Source: Candidatus Omnitrophota bacterium (lineage in GTDB: Bacteria > Omnitrophota > Gorgyraeia > Zapsychrales > JANLHA01). Taken from it: a stretch of 46,358 nt of DNA. A program made the position numbers and the translations under genes. This document shows, one piece after another, positions 6,804-14,409 of this stretch; positions within the stretch are counted from its first letter, which is position 1; every line of letters starts with the position of its first letter. The notes under the pieces are model-generated. The model did not search any database. It was given only the letters and a program-made list of their open reading frames with translations, and had not been told where the DNA came from. The DNA lies in assembly GCA_022711395.1 (NCBI GenBank), contig JAKLFA010000004.1, forward strand, positions 268,996 to 315,353. Direction: 5' to 3'.

Positions 6804-8762
6804 TTATTTAAACAATGCTTCTATGGTTTCATACATCTGCGCCCGGTCGATCGGCTTTGAAATATATCCATCCATCCCGCTTTCCAGGAATTCTTCCCGG
6901 TCTCCGGACATCACGCGGGCCGTCAGGGCAACGATCGGAATATGCCCGCCTGACGCCTTTTCTTTTTCACGGATACATCGTGTTGCCTCAATCCCTCCCA
7001 TCATGGGCATTTGCACGTCCATCAAAATCAGATCGAACTTTTCTTTTTCCAAAGCGTTAAGGACTTCCTGGCCGTCACCGACCGCCACAACGGTCCACCC
7101 TTTTTTCTCGAGCATCCGGGCCGCGATCTTCTGGTTAACGAGATTGTCCTCAGCCAAAAGGATACGCAGGGATTGCTTTGAGCCAGATGACGTTTCAAAT
7201 TTCTTGCCCGGTAACTGTGCCATCAATTGATCGACAAGACTTTCTTCCTGCAACGCTTCAGGGATGTCCTCTTTTTTAACAACCTCAAACGGAACGGAGA
7301 AATAAAATGTGCTTCCAACGCCGACCTTGCTCTGGATCCAGATATTTCCATGCATGAGCTCAACCAGCCTTTTGCAAATGGAAAGCCCCAACCCCGTTCC
7401 CCCGAACTTTCTGGTCGTGGAAACGTCCGCTTGCGTGAAGACCTCAAAAACGGTCTGTAATTTATCCTCCGGGATCCCGACACCGTCGTCCTTCACCGAG
7501 AATTCAAGTTCACAATGGCCGTTCTTTTCAGACAAGCTCCTGACGTGGACCTCGATCCCTCCCTGCAAAGTGAACTTGATCGCGTTGTTCACCAAATTCA
7601 CCAGGATCTGGCGAACCCGCACCGGATCACCTTTGACGAGCGGTGGAACTTTTGGGTCCACCGACCATTTAAAACCGATATTCTTGTTTTTCGCCAGGAC
7701 GTTCATCGTCTTGCAAACGCTCTCGACGATCTTCTCAATGCTGATCTCAATATACTCGATCTGGATCTTTCCGGCTTCCACGCGGGACAGGTCCAGAATA
7801 TCATTCAATAAGCTTAAAAGGATATCGGCGGCGTTCTTGACGGTCTTAAGATTGTCCAGTTGTTCCTCGGTCAATTGGGTGTCCAAGGTCAGGTCGATCA
7901 TCCCCATAATGGTGTTCATGGGCGTTCTCACCTCATGGGACATGTTCGCCAAAAACATGGTCTTTGCTTTGCTGGCCTCTTCAGCCGCCTTTTTCGCCTC
8001 TAAAAGCATTTTATGGGACCGCTTTTGATCTGAAACATCATGCATGATCCCGATCGCGCCCAGAATCTCGCCCTGGATATCTCTAATGACCGATAATGAG
8101 ATCCCGGCGTCAAACCTGGTCCCGTTCTTGCGAATGATCTCAGCCTCCATGTCCGGAAGGAATCCTTTGCGAAAAACCCGGTCGATCTTTAATTGTTTCC
8201 AATCTTTTGATGAAAACAGCTTCTTCAGCTCAAGATTAAAAAGATCCTGCCTGTCCCTGCCGAGCATCTGCTCAGCAAAAGGGTTCCAGGCGATGATCTG
8301 CATGTCCTTGTCCGAAACGATGATCCCGACAGGAGAATTATTAAAGACAGTCTTAAAAAGTTCCTTGGAATCAGCCAGATCGCGGACCAGCTGGTATTGG
8401 CTGGAGGCGTTCTCGACCATCCCCTCGATCATACGGATCTCTCCGCGACTGTTGCGGACGCCCACGAAAGAGACCCGGCAGACAAATTTCTCTCCATCCT
8501 TTGTTTTCAGTACGATCTCATGGTCCTTAATGATCGCCGATTCCTTAAGGAGCCTGTCCATCAAGCTTTCCCACACCCGTTTAGAACTGAAGATCTTCTG
8601 CGGGTCAAGCGCAAGCATTTCATCAATGGTGTATCCCAGCATGGCCGCCAGGGATTCATTCACGAAATCAAACCGGCTCTTTTGAGCCAAATTGATCCTG
8701 AAAGCCCCCTGCGGCAAAATATTCAGAAGAGTTGAAAATGCGAATCCATCATTCATGAACAT
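6804..8762 (-). CDS. hybrid histidine kinase (PAS-PAS-HisKA-HATPase-REC)
   Basis: This 652-residue protein has no membrane segment, so it senses a cytoplasmic cue. Two PAS domains (about 10-120 and 130-245) precede HisKA with the phospho-accepting H276 in FLANMSHEVRTP. The HATPase domain follows, with NLVNNAIKFT, DDGVGIPEDK and GTGLGLSICKR. A receiver then runs from about 530 to 652, with phospho-acceptor D582 in LILMDVQMP and the conserved K in YISKPID. The ATG at 8760-8762 has ACGAGG six bases upstream. With the adjacent HPt gene it makes a phosphorelay: H276, D582, HPt, unknown partner. Confidence 0.92.
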   Translation of the reverse strand: MFMNDGFAFSTLLNILPQGAFRINLAQKSRFDFVNESLAAMLGYTIDEMLALDPQKIFSSKRVWESLMDRLLKESAIIKDHEIVLKTKDGEKFVCRVSFVGVRNSRGEIRMIEGMVENASSQYQLVRDLADSKELFKTVFNNSPVGIIVSDKDMQIIAWNPFAEQMLGRDRQDLFNLELKKLFSSKDWKQLKIDRVFRKGFLPDMEAEIIRKNGTRFDAGISLSVIRDIQGEILGAIGIMHDVSDQKRSHKMLLEAKKAAEEASKAKTMFLANMSHEVRTPMNTIMGMIDLTLDTQLTEEQLDNLKTVKNAADILLSLLNDILDLSRVEAGKIQIEYIEISIEKIVESVCKTMNVLAKNKNIGFKWSVDPKVPPLVKGDPVRVRQILVNLVNNAIKFTLQGGIEVHVRSLSEKNGHCELEFSVKDDGVGIPEDKLQTVFEVFTQADVSTTRKFGGTGLGLSICKRLVELMHGNIWIQSKVGVGSTFYFSVPFEVVKKEDIPEALQEESLVDQLMAQLPGKKFETSSGSKQSLRILLAEDNLVNQKIAARMLEKKGWTVVAVGDGQEVLNALEKEKFDLILMDVQMPMMGGIEATRCIREKEKASGGHIPIVALTARVMSGDREEFLESGMDGYISKPIDRAQMYETIEALFK

Positions 8763-8789
8763 AAAAAACCTCGTTGAACTTCCTGAACA

Positions 8790-9083
8790 TTAATTCTTTC
8801 TGAACTTCATATTCACCACTAAAGACATCAAGGCGAACCCCGTGACCATCACCGTTAAAGCCACCATGCACAACGACATCACACCCCACCAATCCTGGCC
8901 GAGGCCGTGCGGCGAGGCCCCATTAGCGATATAACCGATCACAAGAAGCGCCAACATCGTCGGGATGCCAGCCAAAAGAAAAAGGATCAACGCGCAGGTC
9001 AGGGTGATCGCCATGACCACGGCGTTATAAAAAAGCAGGTCTCCCTTAGCGATCCTGCTGGCCACGATCCCGATCCGTTTCAT
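8790..9083 (-). CDS. small two-segment membrane protein
   Basis: This 97-residue protein starts at ATG 9081-9083 behind AAGGAAGGTGTT. A basic N-terminus is followed by two membrane stretches near residues 18-52 and 64-90, joined by a loop reading NGASPHGLGQDWWGV. No known family is recognised. It sits 10 bases from the HD-domain gene and 27 bases before the hybrid kinase. Coupling to the kinase as a membrane input is possible but is inference from position only. Confidence 0.65.
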   Translation of the reverse strand: MKRIGIVASRIAKGDLLFYNAVVMAITLTCALILFLLAGIPTMLALLVIGYIANGASPHGLGQDWWGVMSLCMVALTVMVTGFALMSLVVNMKFRKN

Positions 9084-9093
9084 AACACCTTCC

Positions 9094-9699
9094 TTATCGC
9101 TCGAATTTTACGACGGCCTGCCACCAGCGGCTGCTGTCCCAGGACTGAAGGTCCCGCCAAAGGTCCTTTGCCGTCCTGCTTTGCAAATAGTCCGGCGCCC
9201 GTTCAAAAAAATGTTCCGCTTCGCAAAACCCCATGTCCAGATATTCCCTCGCCTGCACCAGACATTCTAAAATATCAGCGTCCCTGGCTACAAGACTTTC
9301 TTGGGTTTTCTGCGTGTCATACTCTTTACGCACTGCACTTAACGCCTTTTTCACCCTGTTGTCCAACAACGCGACCTGGTCCTCAAAAACCTTTTTTTCA
9401 GCCTGTTTGAAATCGATATAATGATGGCCCATCTTATGCAGATCATTGATCCGCGCTTCATGAATATCATTAAAAAGGCACATCGTCACGACTTTGTAGG
9501 GATCGACCCCTTCCACTAAGGCCATGTAATAGCCTATGACCGCCGTGCGGAAACAATGGTCCGCCACGCTTTCCGGGTCCTTGATCCCGGCGACCCACCA
9601 ACCGCTGCGCTTCACGCGCTTTAAAAGGCCGGCTTCAGCGAAAAAATCCAATGCGCTCTGCGCTGCCGGTGCTGTTTTTTTCTGTGGCTTTTTTTTCAT
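9094..9699 (-). CDS. HD-domain phosphohydrolase, YfbR/HDDC2-like
   Basis: The 201-residue protein has the layout of YfbR/HDDC2-type 5'-nucleotidases: RVKRSGWW near residue 30, ESVADH with H48, a central metal motif, and a late Asp in ARDADILE. The central motif reads CLFNDIHEAR, so Asn77 stands where the His of the HD pair usually lies; D78 is kept. The family removes phosphate from deoxynucleoside monophosphates. Whether this variant is active is uncertain. The basic N-terminus (KKKPQKK) is an extra. The gene starts six bases after the RlmB-like gene stops. Confidence 0.78.
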   Translation of the reverse strand: MKKKPQKKTAPAAQSALDFFAEAGLLKRVKRSGWWVAGIKDPESVADHCFRTAVIGYYMALVEGVDPYKVVTMCLFNDIHEARINDLHKMGHHYIDFKQAEKKVFEDQVALLDNRVKKALSAVRKEYDTQKTQESLVARDADILECLVQAREYLDMGFCEAEHFFERAPDYLQSRTAKDLWRDLQSWDSSRWWQAVVKFER

Positions 9700-9705
9700 G
9701 ACGTT

Positions 9706-10431
9706 CTATTTCTTTCCGTTTTTTTGAAGCATGATCTCATAACAGAACACACTCGCCGCATGCGCTGCGTTTAACGACATGCGCGGCTGTGCCATCGGCA
9801 GGGTCAGCGCCTGATCGATCAGCTTCCGGATAACAGCGCGAATGCCTTTTTGTTCCGAACCGATCACGACCCCTAAAGGAAACTGCAGTTTCGTGTCGCA
9901 GATATTCTCTCCGTCCGCCACGACAGTCCCGGCGATCCAAAAACCCTTGTCTTTGGCCTCTTCCAACGCCCTTCCCAAATTGGCGACCTTGGCGATAGGA
10001 ACATAGTTTTCCCCACCGCAGGCTACACGCAGAACGGTTTCCGTCACATCCACCGAATCATGGGTCGGCAGAACGACCGCGAACCCTCCAAAGCACGCGC
10101 AGCTTCGAAGGATCCCGCCAAAATTCTGCGGATCGTTCAGCCCGTCCAGAAAGACCGGGACCAAATTCTTTTTAAGCGCCTGCTCAAGCAGATCATCATA
10201 CTCCACATAAGGAAAATCCCCGACCTCTGCCAGGATCCCCTGGGTGTTGAGATTGCGCGCCAGCTTCTGGATCTTGCTCCTGGGGACAGAGCACACGGCG
10301 ATCCCCGCCTTCTTGGCCTTCTTATAAACATAACCGGCATCCGCATGCCCGGTCTCTATATAGATCCTTTGAATGCTGCGCGGATCGAATTTCAAACGCT
10401 CGATCACGGGATTCTTTCCATAAAGCCTCAT
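9706..10431 (-). CDS. rlmB: TrmH/RlmB-family rRNA 2'-O-methyltransferase
   Basis: From the ATG at 10429-10431 the protein has 241 residues; AGGGAGA lies eight bases upstream, and the frame further upstream only overlaps the lipoprotein gene. It begins MRLYGKNPVIERLK, the start of the substrate-binding domain, and continues into a SPOUT fold. The motifs are LDGLNDPQNFGGILRSC, VVIGSEQKGI and LTLPMAQPRMSLNAAHAAS. RlmB methylates the ribose of G2251 in 23S rRNA using SAM. The last motif is less conserved than usual (MSLNAAHAA, not SLNVSVA), so the exact target nucleotide is uncertain. Confidence 0.85.
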   Translation of the reverse strand: MRLYGKNPVIERLKFDPRSIQRIYIETGHADAGYVYKKAKKAGIAVCSVPRSKIQKLARNLNTQGILAEVGDFPYVEYDDLLEQALKKNLVPVFLDGLNDPQNFGGILRSCACFGGFAVVLPTHDSVDVTETVLRVACGGENYVPIAKVANLGRALEEAKDKGFWIAGTVVADGENICDTKLQFPLGVVIGSEQKGIRAVIRKLIDQALTLPMAQPRMSLNAAHAASVFCYEIMLQKNGKK

Positions 10432-10435
10432 AAGA

Positions 10436-10705
10436 CTATTCTCCCTGAATAATGGCATCCCTGTGGCGGACCTGCCGGTCATAACCCTCCTGGATCTCTT
10501 TCTGCTCTGCCACATATTCAGCATAAGAGATCTCGCCTGCCAGATGCCGGCTTTCAAGAGCCTCCATCTGCTCCTGATATTCCGTGAACGCCGGGTCACG
10601 CAAAACTTTAGGTGGATTTTCGATAAAGGACTGCACCGGCCTTTGCTCAAAACTGCAACCCGCCACCAGCGCGACGCACATCAAAAACAAAATATTGCAT
10701 TTCAT
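10436..10705 (-). CDS. small lipoprotein
   Basis: This 89-residue protein starts at ATG 10703-10705, placed there by AAGGAGGACGTT just upstream. The signal sequence ends in a lipobox LVAGC with Cys at about residue 17. The mature part is short, charged and largely helical (residues from about 45 on are rich in Glu, Gln and Arg). Its family is not recognised. It ends four bases before the rlmB start, whose SD lies within its last codons, so the two are translationally linked. Confidence 0.72.
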   Translation of the reverse strand: MKCNILFLMCVALVAGCSFEQRPVQSFIENPPKVLRDPAFTEYQEQMEALESRHLAGEISYAEYVAEQKEIQEGYDRQVRHRDAIIQGE

Positions 10706-10724
10706 AACGTCCTCCTTTTCGCCC

Positions 10725-11474
10725 TTAATCACCTTGAAGGGCCGAGACGAATTTTACCACAGCCGGAAGGCTCATCCATATAATAACCAACGTCCACAAA
10801 CCGATCGAGAACCAAATGCATGTGATGTCCAGAATTCCCGAAAAATATTCCTTTCTCGCGCACAGGTCCCAATACGCGCTGCGGTATCCGGCCGCTTTTT
10901 TCATTTTTCCCAGGCGCCTGAACTCCTTTTCACTGTAAAGGATATTGCCGCTTAAGATCTCATCGATCACGCGCTGATATTCCCTATTGTACGCGCATTC
11001 ACGGTGATTATGGTCCTCATGCCTGGAGCGCTCGAACTTGTAAAATTTCCAGCCGCATTGGGGACAATACTTGCGGTAGGAAAGACGGCAATAGATCGTA
11101 TCAAAAATATTGACGATCATCCACGGCAATATCAGCAAGGACGTCCAATCGATCGGCTGAATGAACGGCCGCCGGAACACCTTGCCCTTTAAAAAATCCT
11201 TCCGGCTGAACAGGTGCATAAAATGGAACGTGCGCGTTCGAAAATAACTGGCGACAATAAACTGCAGGCGCGTGTGCGTCGTGATCCCGCGTTCCTCAAC
11301 GACCTGCTGAATGACCGGATTATACACCCCATTGAAAAATTCCAGGTTGTGCTGTTCACGCAGGTTCGTGTCTTCCTCTTCGGTCGCCATCAAAAGCGTA
11401 TCACAATACAAACACCTCGTGCGCTCCTCCTCAACAAAAGTCACGGCACAACTTGGGCATCTTTTCATGCTCAC
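10725..11474 (-). CDS. zinc-ribbon membrane protein
   Basis: The 249-residue protein starts at GTG 11472-11474, with AGGAG nine bases upstream; the ATG two codons later is the alternative. The N-terminus is a CxxC...CxxC ribbon (RCPSC, RCLYC; residues about 6-24). A membrane stretch near 110-125 is followed by a second probable metal site, CPQCGW plus RHEDHNHREC. A last membrane pair lies near 215-245. The domain order is soluble ribbon, membrane, second ribbon, membrane. No named family is recognised. It lies 12 bases after the glycosyltransferase and 19 bases before the lipoprotein. Confidence 0.7.
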   Translation of the reverse strand: MSMKRCPSCAVTFVEEERTRCLYCDTLLMATEEEDTNLREQHNLEFFNGVYNPVIQQVVEERGITTHTRLQFIVASYFRTRTFHFMHLFSRKDFLKGKVFRRPFIQPIDWTSLLILPWMIVNIFDTIYCRLSYRKYCPQCGWKFYKFERSRHEDHNHRECAYNREYQRVIDEILSGNILYSEKEFRRLGKMKKAAGYRSAYWDLCARKEYFSGILDITCIWFSIGLWTLVIIWMSLPAVVKFVSALQGD

Positions 11475-11486
11475 GTCTCTAAACTC

Positions 11487-12224
11487 CTATCGACGGATCC
11501 TCAGCCCCAACAAGACCAGCGGCCGCAAGATGCTCCACCATCCGCTGATCGGTTTCATTTTTGTGTAACCCAATTCCCGCGGAGGATAGATCTTGGTAAC
11601 TGGCACTTCCTTGAAACGATGTCCCAAAATAATGGCTTTATACAAAATATACGGCTCCAATTCATAGGCATCCAGCCAGTTTTGATCGATGTTGATCCGC
11701 GGATCGTCAAACATTGATAGCCGCATCGCCCGAAAACCATTGGTGCTGTCCGTCACCTTCGTCCCGGTCAAAAGGCTCATCAAAAACGGATGGAACCGGG
11801 TCGCCCATTTGCGGTAAAGAGGCATATCTCCGCCGATACGCGCCCCTCCGAGGTACCGTGACCCCTGAACGACCTCATATCCTTCCTCCAAAGGCGCCAA
11901 CACAAGAGGGATCTCCTGAGGATCATCCTTGTCATTGCCGGCCATGATCACGATCGTCCGGTAACCCGCCTTCTTTGCAAAATGGATCGCTGTGCGGATC
12001 GCCGCTCCTACTCCCCGGCGGGTGTCATGACGCACGGCTGAGATCCCTTCCTGCTTAAACGAATTGATCATGGAGGTCGTCCCATCCGTTGAGCCATCAT
12101 CAATGACCACATAATCCACCGCGTGACGGACCGGAGAATTCAAAAAACGCTGGATCGCGCTTTCGAGTTTTGTGAGTTCATTATAGGCGATCGGACAGAC
12201 CACAACGTCATGTTTCGGCGTCAT
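11487..12224 (-). CDS. GT2 family glycosyltransferase (DPM1/polyprenyl-phosphate type)
   Basis: This 245-residue enzyme has a GT-A fold. VVVCPIAYNELTKLESAI and VVIDDGSTDGT bind the nucleotide sugar, and GNDKDDP replaces the common MDADLQH metal motif. The late QNWLDAYELEPYILYKAI segment is typical of this subgroup. There is no C-terminal membrane domain. Relatives transfer sugars from nucleotide donors to polyprenyl phosphate. With the two upstream genes (dehydrogenase and acetyltransferase) it suggests synthesis of an N-acetylated sugar for an envelope polymer. GGGAG eleven bases upstream sets the ATG at 12222-12224. Confidence 0.85.
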   Translation of the reverse strand: MTPKHDVVVCPIAYNELTKLESAIQRFLNSPVRHAVDYVVIDDGSTDGTTSMINSFKQEGISAVRHDTRRGVGAAIRTAIHFAKKAGYRTIVIMAGNDKDDPQEIPLVLAPLEEGYEVVQGSRYLGGARIGGDMPLYRKWATRFHPFLMSLLTGTKVTDSTNGFRAMRLSMFDDPRINIDQNWLDAYELEPYILYKAIILGHRFKEVPVTKIYPPRELGYTKMKPISGWWSILRPLVLLGLRIRR

Positions 12225-12231
12225 AAACCGT

Positions 12232-12792
12232 TTACTCCCTTAAGGCCAGGCCGTCGCCCAAGCGTTGATATGCCAGGCCACAAGCGCACTTCAATTCTTC
12301 CGGTAATTTCTGCCCGCAGCGGCAGGCAAAACCTTGAAACTTGGCGGGATTGCCCCAAACGATCATATACGGCGCCACGTCCCGCGTCACAACGCTTCCC
12401 GCCCCGATAAAGGCGTATTCGCCGACCGTCAGGCCGCAGAGCAGCGTGCAACCGCTTCCGATCGTCGCGCCCTTCTTGACACGTGTCGGCTCAAGAACCC
12501 ACGGATCCTTACGATGACTGCGCGGAAAACGGTCATTAATGAATGATGTGTGCGCTCCGCAAAAGACATCATCTTCAATGGTCACGCCCTTAAACACGTA
12601 GACCCCGTTTTTCAGCGTCACATGATCCCCGACCACTGCTCCGGTTTCGACAAAACACCCATCGCAGATATTGCATCCCTCGCCGATCACGGCATCTTCC
12701 TGAATATTGGTGAACGCCCAGACCCGTGTGCCGCGGCCGATACGGGCCTTCGGATGGACCAGGGCCTTTTCATGTTGAAAAAAATCTGCCAT
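12232..12792 (-). CDS. left-handed beta-helix acetyltransferase, WbpD-like
   Basis: From ATG 12790-12792 the protein has 186 residues; the longer frame overlaps the dehydrogenase. Hexapeptide repeats run from about residue 10 to 150 (ARIGRGTRVW, GVTIEDDVFCGAHTSF, ATIGSGCTLLCG, AFIGAGSVVTRDV, MIVWGNPAK). WbpD and relatives acetylate the 3-amino group of UDP-2-acetamido-3-amino-glucuronate. The C-terminus adds a four-cysteine element, CRCGQKLPEELKCACG, which looks like a small zinc ribbon. The upstream dehydrogenase resembles WbpB, which supports the assignment. A WbpE-type aminotransferase is not seen nearby. Confidence 0.83.
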   Translation of the reverse strand: MADFFQHEKALVHPKARIGRGTRVWAFTNIQEDAVIGEGCNICDGCFVETGAVVGDHVTLKNGVYVFKGVTIEDDVFCGAHTSFINDRFPRSHRKDPWVLEPTRVKKGATIGSGCTLLCGLTVGEYAFIGAGSVVTRDVAPYMIVWGNPAKFQGFACRCGQKLPEELKCACGLAYQRLGDGLALRE

Positions 12793-12797
12793 ACCTT

Positions 12798-13817
12798 TTA
12801 TCCTTTGATCGTGACCGGAGACCCGCCCCGCCCGATCGATTCCTGAACAGCACACAAAGCACGCACGACATCAAAACCCTTTTTCGCGTCCGCGCAGTCA
12901 GGATGACGTTTTTGTTCTACGCACTCGACAAAATACTGCGCCTGCGTCTTTAAAGGCTCGCTGAAACCCACCTGCGGGATCGTGATGTCCCCTTCTTTAG
13001 AAAGCAACTGAAATTCCCCATAAGATTCATAAAAACGGGACGTGCGCTCCACGTGTTTATCATACAACTTGATCGGCCCCAGATTATCCAGGTCATCCCA
13101 GGCGATCATTTTTTTATCCCCGACGATAGTGATCTGACGGACCTTTTTCGGGTCCAGCCAGCTAACATGGATGTTGGCGATGACTTTGTTAGGATATTCC
13201 AGCGTGGCAAAAGCGACATCTTCCAAGGTCGATCCGAGATACTTCTGGCCGCAGCCGGAAACACTCAGCGGGCAGGCATTAAACAAAAAGTTAAAAATGG
13301 AAATATCATGGGGCGCCAAATCCCAAAGCGCATTGACATCATAGCGAAACGGCCCCAAATTGGTACGGATGGCATGGGCGTACTGAACGGTCCCCAGCTC
13401 TCCCGAATCGATATATTCCTTAAGCTTCAGGATCCCCTGATTAAAGACAAAAACATGCCCGACCATCAGGATCAGGCCGGCCTTTTCGGACAAATCCTTA
13501 AGCTCCAGGCATTCTTCCGGTCTCATGGCCAAAGGTTTTTCACAAAAGACGTGTTTGCCTGCCTGAAGCGCCTCTTTGGAGATCTGAAAATGCGTGTTTG
13601 TCGGAGACGCAACGCAAACCGCCTGAACATCAGGGTCTTTCAGGATATCTTTATAATTGGCCGTTGTTTTTATCTGCGGAAAGAGGCTGCGGATCTTTCC
13701 AAGCCGGTCCTGATCAAGGTCCGCGCACATTATTGCTTGAGAATTCTGCAGCTGATTGAAAATACGGATATGATTCGGCCCCCAGTGGCCACAACCAATA
13801 ATACCTATTGAAACCAC
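12798..13817 (-). CDS. Gfo/Idh/MocA oxidoreductase, WbpB-like
   Basis: The likely start is GTG 13815-13817 (339 residues), because AGAAGGGAG sits just before it, inside the longer frame that begins at 13841. The N-terminal Rossmann motif is IGIIGCGHWGPNH. The motif CEKPLAM holds the catalytic-region lysine, and a second domain includes DLAPHDISIFNF. WbpB oxidises the 3-position of UDP-N-acetylglucosaminuronate using NAD. The pairing with a WbpD-like acetyltransferase and a GT2 transferase supports this role. It is the first gene of the long minus-strand run and is divergent from the gene at 13993. Confidence 0.85.
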   Translation of the reverse strand: MVSIGIIGCGHWGPNHIRIFNQLQNSQAIMCADLDQDRLGKIRSLFPQIKTTANYKDILKDPDVQAVCVASPTNTHFQISKEALQAGKHVFCEKPLAMRPEECLELKDLSEKAGLILMVGHVFVFNQGILKLKEYIDSGELGTVQYAHAIRTNLGPFRYDVNALWDLAPHDISIFNFLFNACPLSVSGCGQKYLGSTLEDVAFATLEYPNKVIANIHVSWLDPKKVRQITIVGDKKMIAWDDLDNLGPIKLYDKHVERTSRFYESYGEFQLLSKEGDITIPQVGFSEPLKTQAQYFVECVEQKRHPDCADAKKGFDVVRALCAVQESIGRGGSPVTIKG

Positions 13818-13858
13818 GCTTTCTCCCTTCTTAAAAGACAAGCGGATTATCTATTTTA

Positions 13859-13877
13859 AAGTATAATCATTATACTT
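13859..13877. promoter_or_regulatory. perfect 19-bp palindrome between divergent genes
   Basis: AAGTATAAT-C-ATTATACTT has two perfect nine-base arms around a single C. It lies in the AT-rich gap between the WbpB-like gene (minus) and the anchored protein gene (plus), and it contains a TATAAT on the minus strand. Its size and symmetry fit a dimeric repressor or activator site. Confidence 0.5.
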
Positions 13878-13935
13878 ATTTATATATTAAAACAAAAGTC
13901 TTTTATTGGGATTTTGGAAAAAAGCAGAGTCTTCG

Positions 13936-13964
13936 CTGACAGAAAATCAATCTTGTGTTACAAT
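13936..13964 (+). promoter_or_regulatory. sigma70-type promoter for the anchored protein/GT-C pair
   Basis: CTGACA (13936-13941), a 17-base spacer and TACAAT (13959-13964) match the consensus at five and five of six positions. The downstream ATG at 13993 would have a leader of about 20 bases. Confidence 0.6.
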
Positions 13965-13992
13965 AAAAAAAATTCAGAAAGAAAAAAGCTGC

Positions 13993-14409
13993 ATGTTCAA
14001 AAAAATAATTAAAATCTCACTTTTCCTGTGTTTTTTTGCCGCGTTAATAGTCAATTTGATCAAAAGCCATCAGGAAATTTCAACTCTTTATAAAAAATAT
14101 GGCAGCGGTGCCAGCCAATTTCTGGGGCATAAATTCTCCGGTCTGACCCCATTTCTTGAAAACTCTCAAAGGATCGGATACCTCACAGACCTGAGCCTGG
14201 ATGATCGCATAGCGGCAGCTGAATTCGCTCAGGCCCAGTATGTTCTGGCACCCATAATCCTGGAATTCGGAAACCCCAACCTGAAATTCGTGCTTGTCAA
14301 CGGCTCTTCTTTGAACCGTTCGCTTCAATTGGTCAAAGACCAGCAGCTCCAGGCACTTAAAAAGAATACCTTTAATATCCTGTTAACCCACAACCCCAAA
14401 GTCCCATGA
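13993..14409 (+). CDS. membrane-anchored protein of unknown function
   Basis: The 138-residue frame starts at ATG 13993. The upstream ATG at 13906 would place the promoter inside the coding region, so it is rejected. An N-terminal membrane anchor (residues 5-25, KISLFLCFFAALIVNLI) precedes a domain with RIGYLTDLSLDDRIAAAEF, FAQAQYVLAPIILEF and LKFVLVNGS. I do not recognise a named family. Its stop overlaps the start of the GT-C-like gene (ATGA), so the two proteins are probably made together and may act as a pair at the membrane. AT content is higher than in neighbouring genes only in the anchor region. Confidence 0.72.
   Translation: MFKKIIKISLFLCFFAALIVNLIKSHQEISTLYKKYGSGASQFLGHKFSGLTPFLENSQRIGYLTDLSLDDRIAAAEFAQAQYVLAPIILEFGNPNLKFVLVNGSSLNRSLQLVKDQQLQALKKNTFNILLTHNPKVP

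Noticed and set aside
7309-8028. A 239-residue plus-strand frame.
   Set aside because: Antisense to the hybrid kinase and without any recognisable motif.
13906-13992. Upstream extension of the anchored-protein gene.
   Set aside because: It would contain the CTGACA-17-TACAAT promoter and has no SD.
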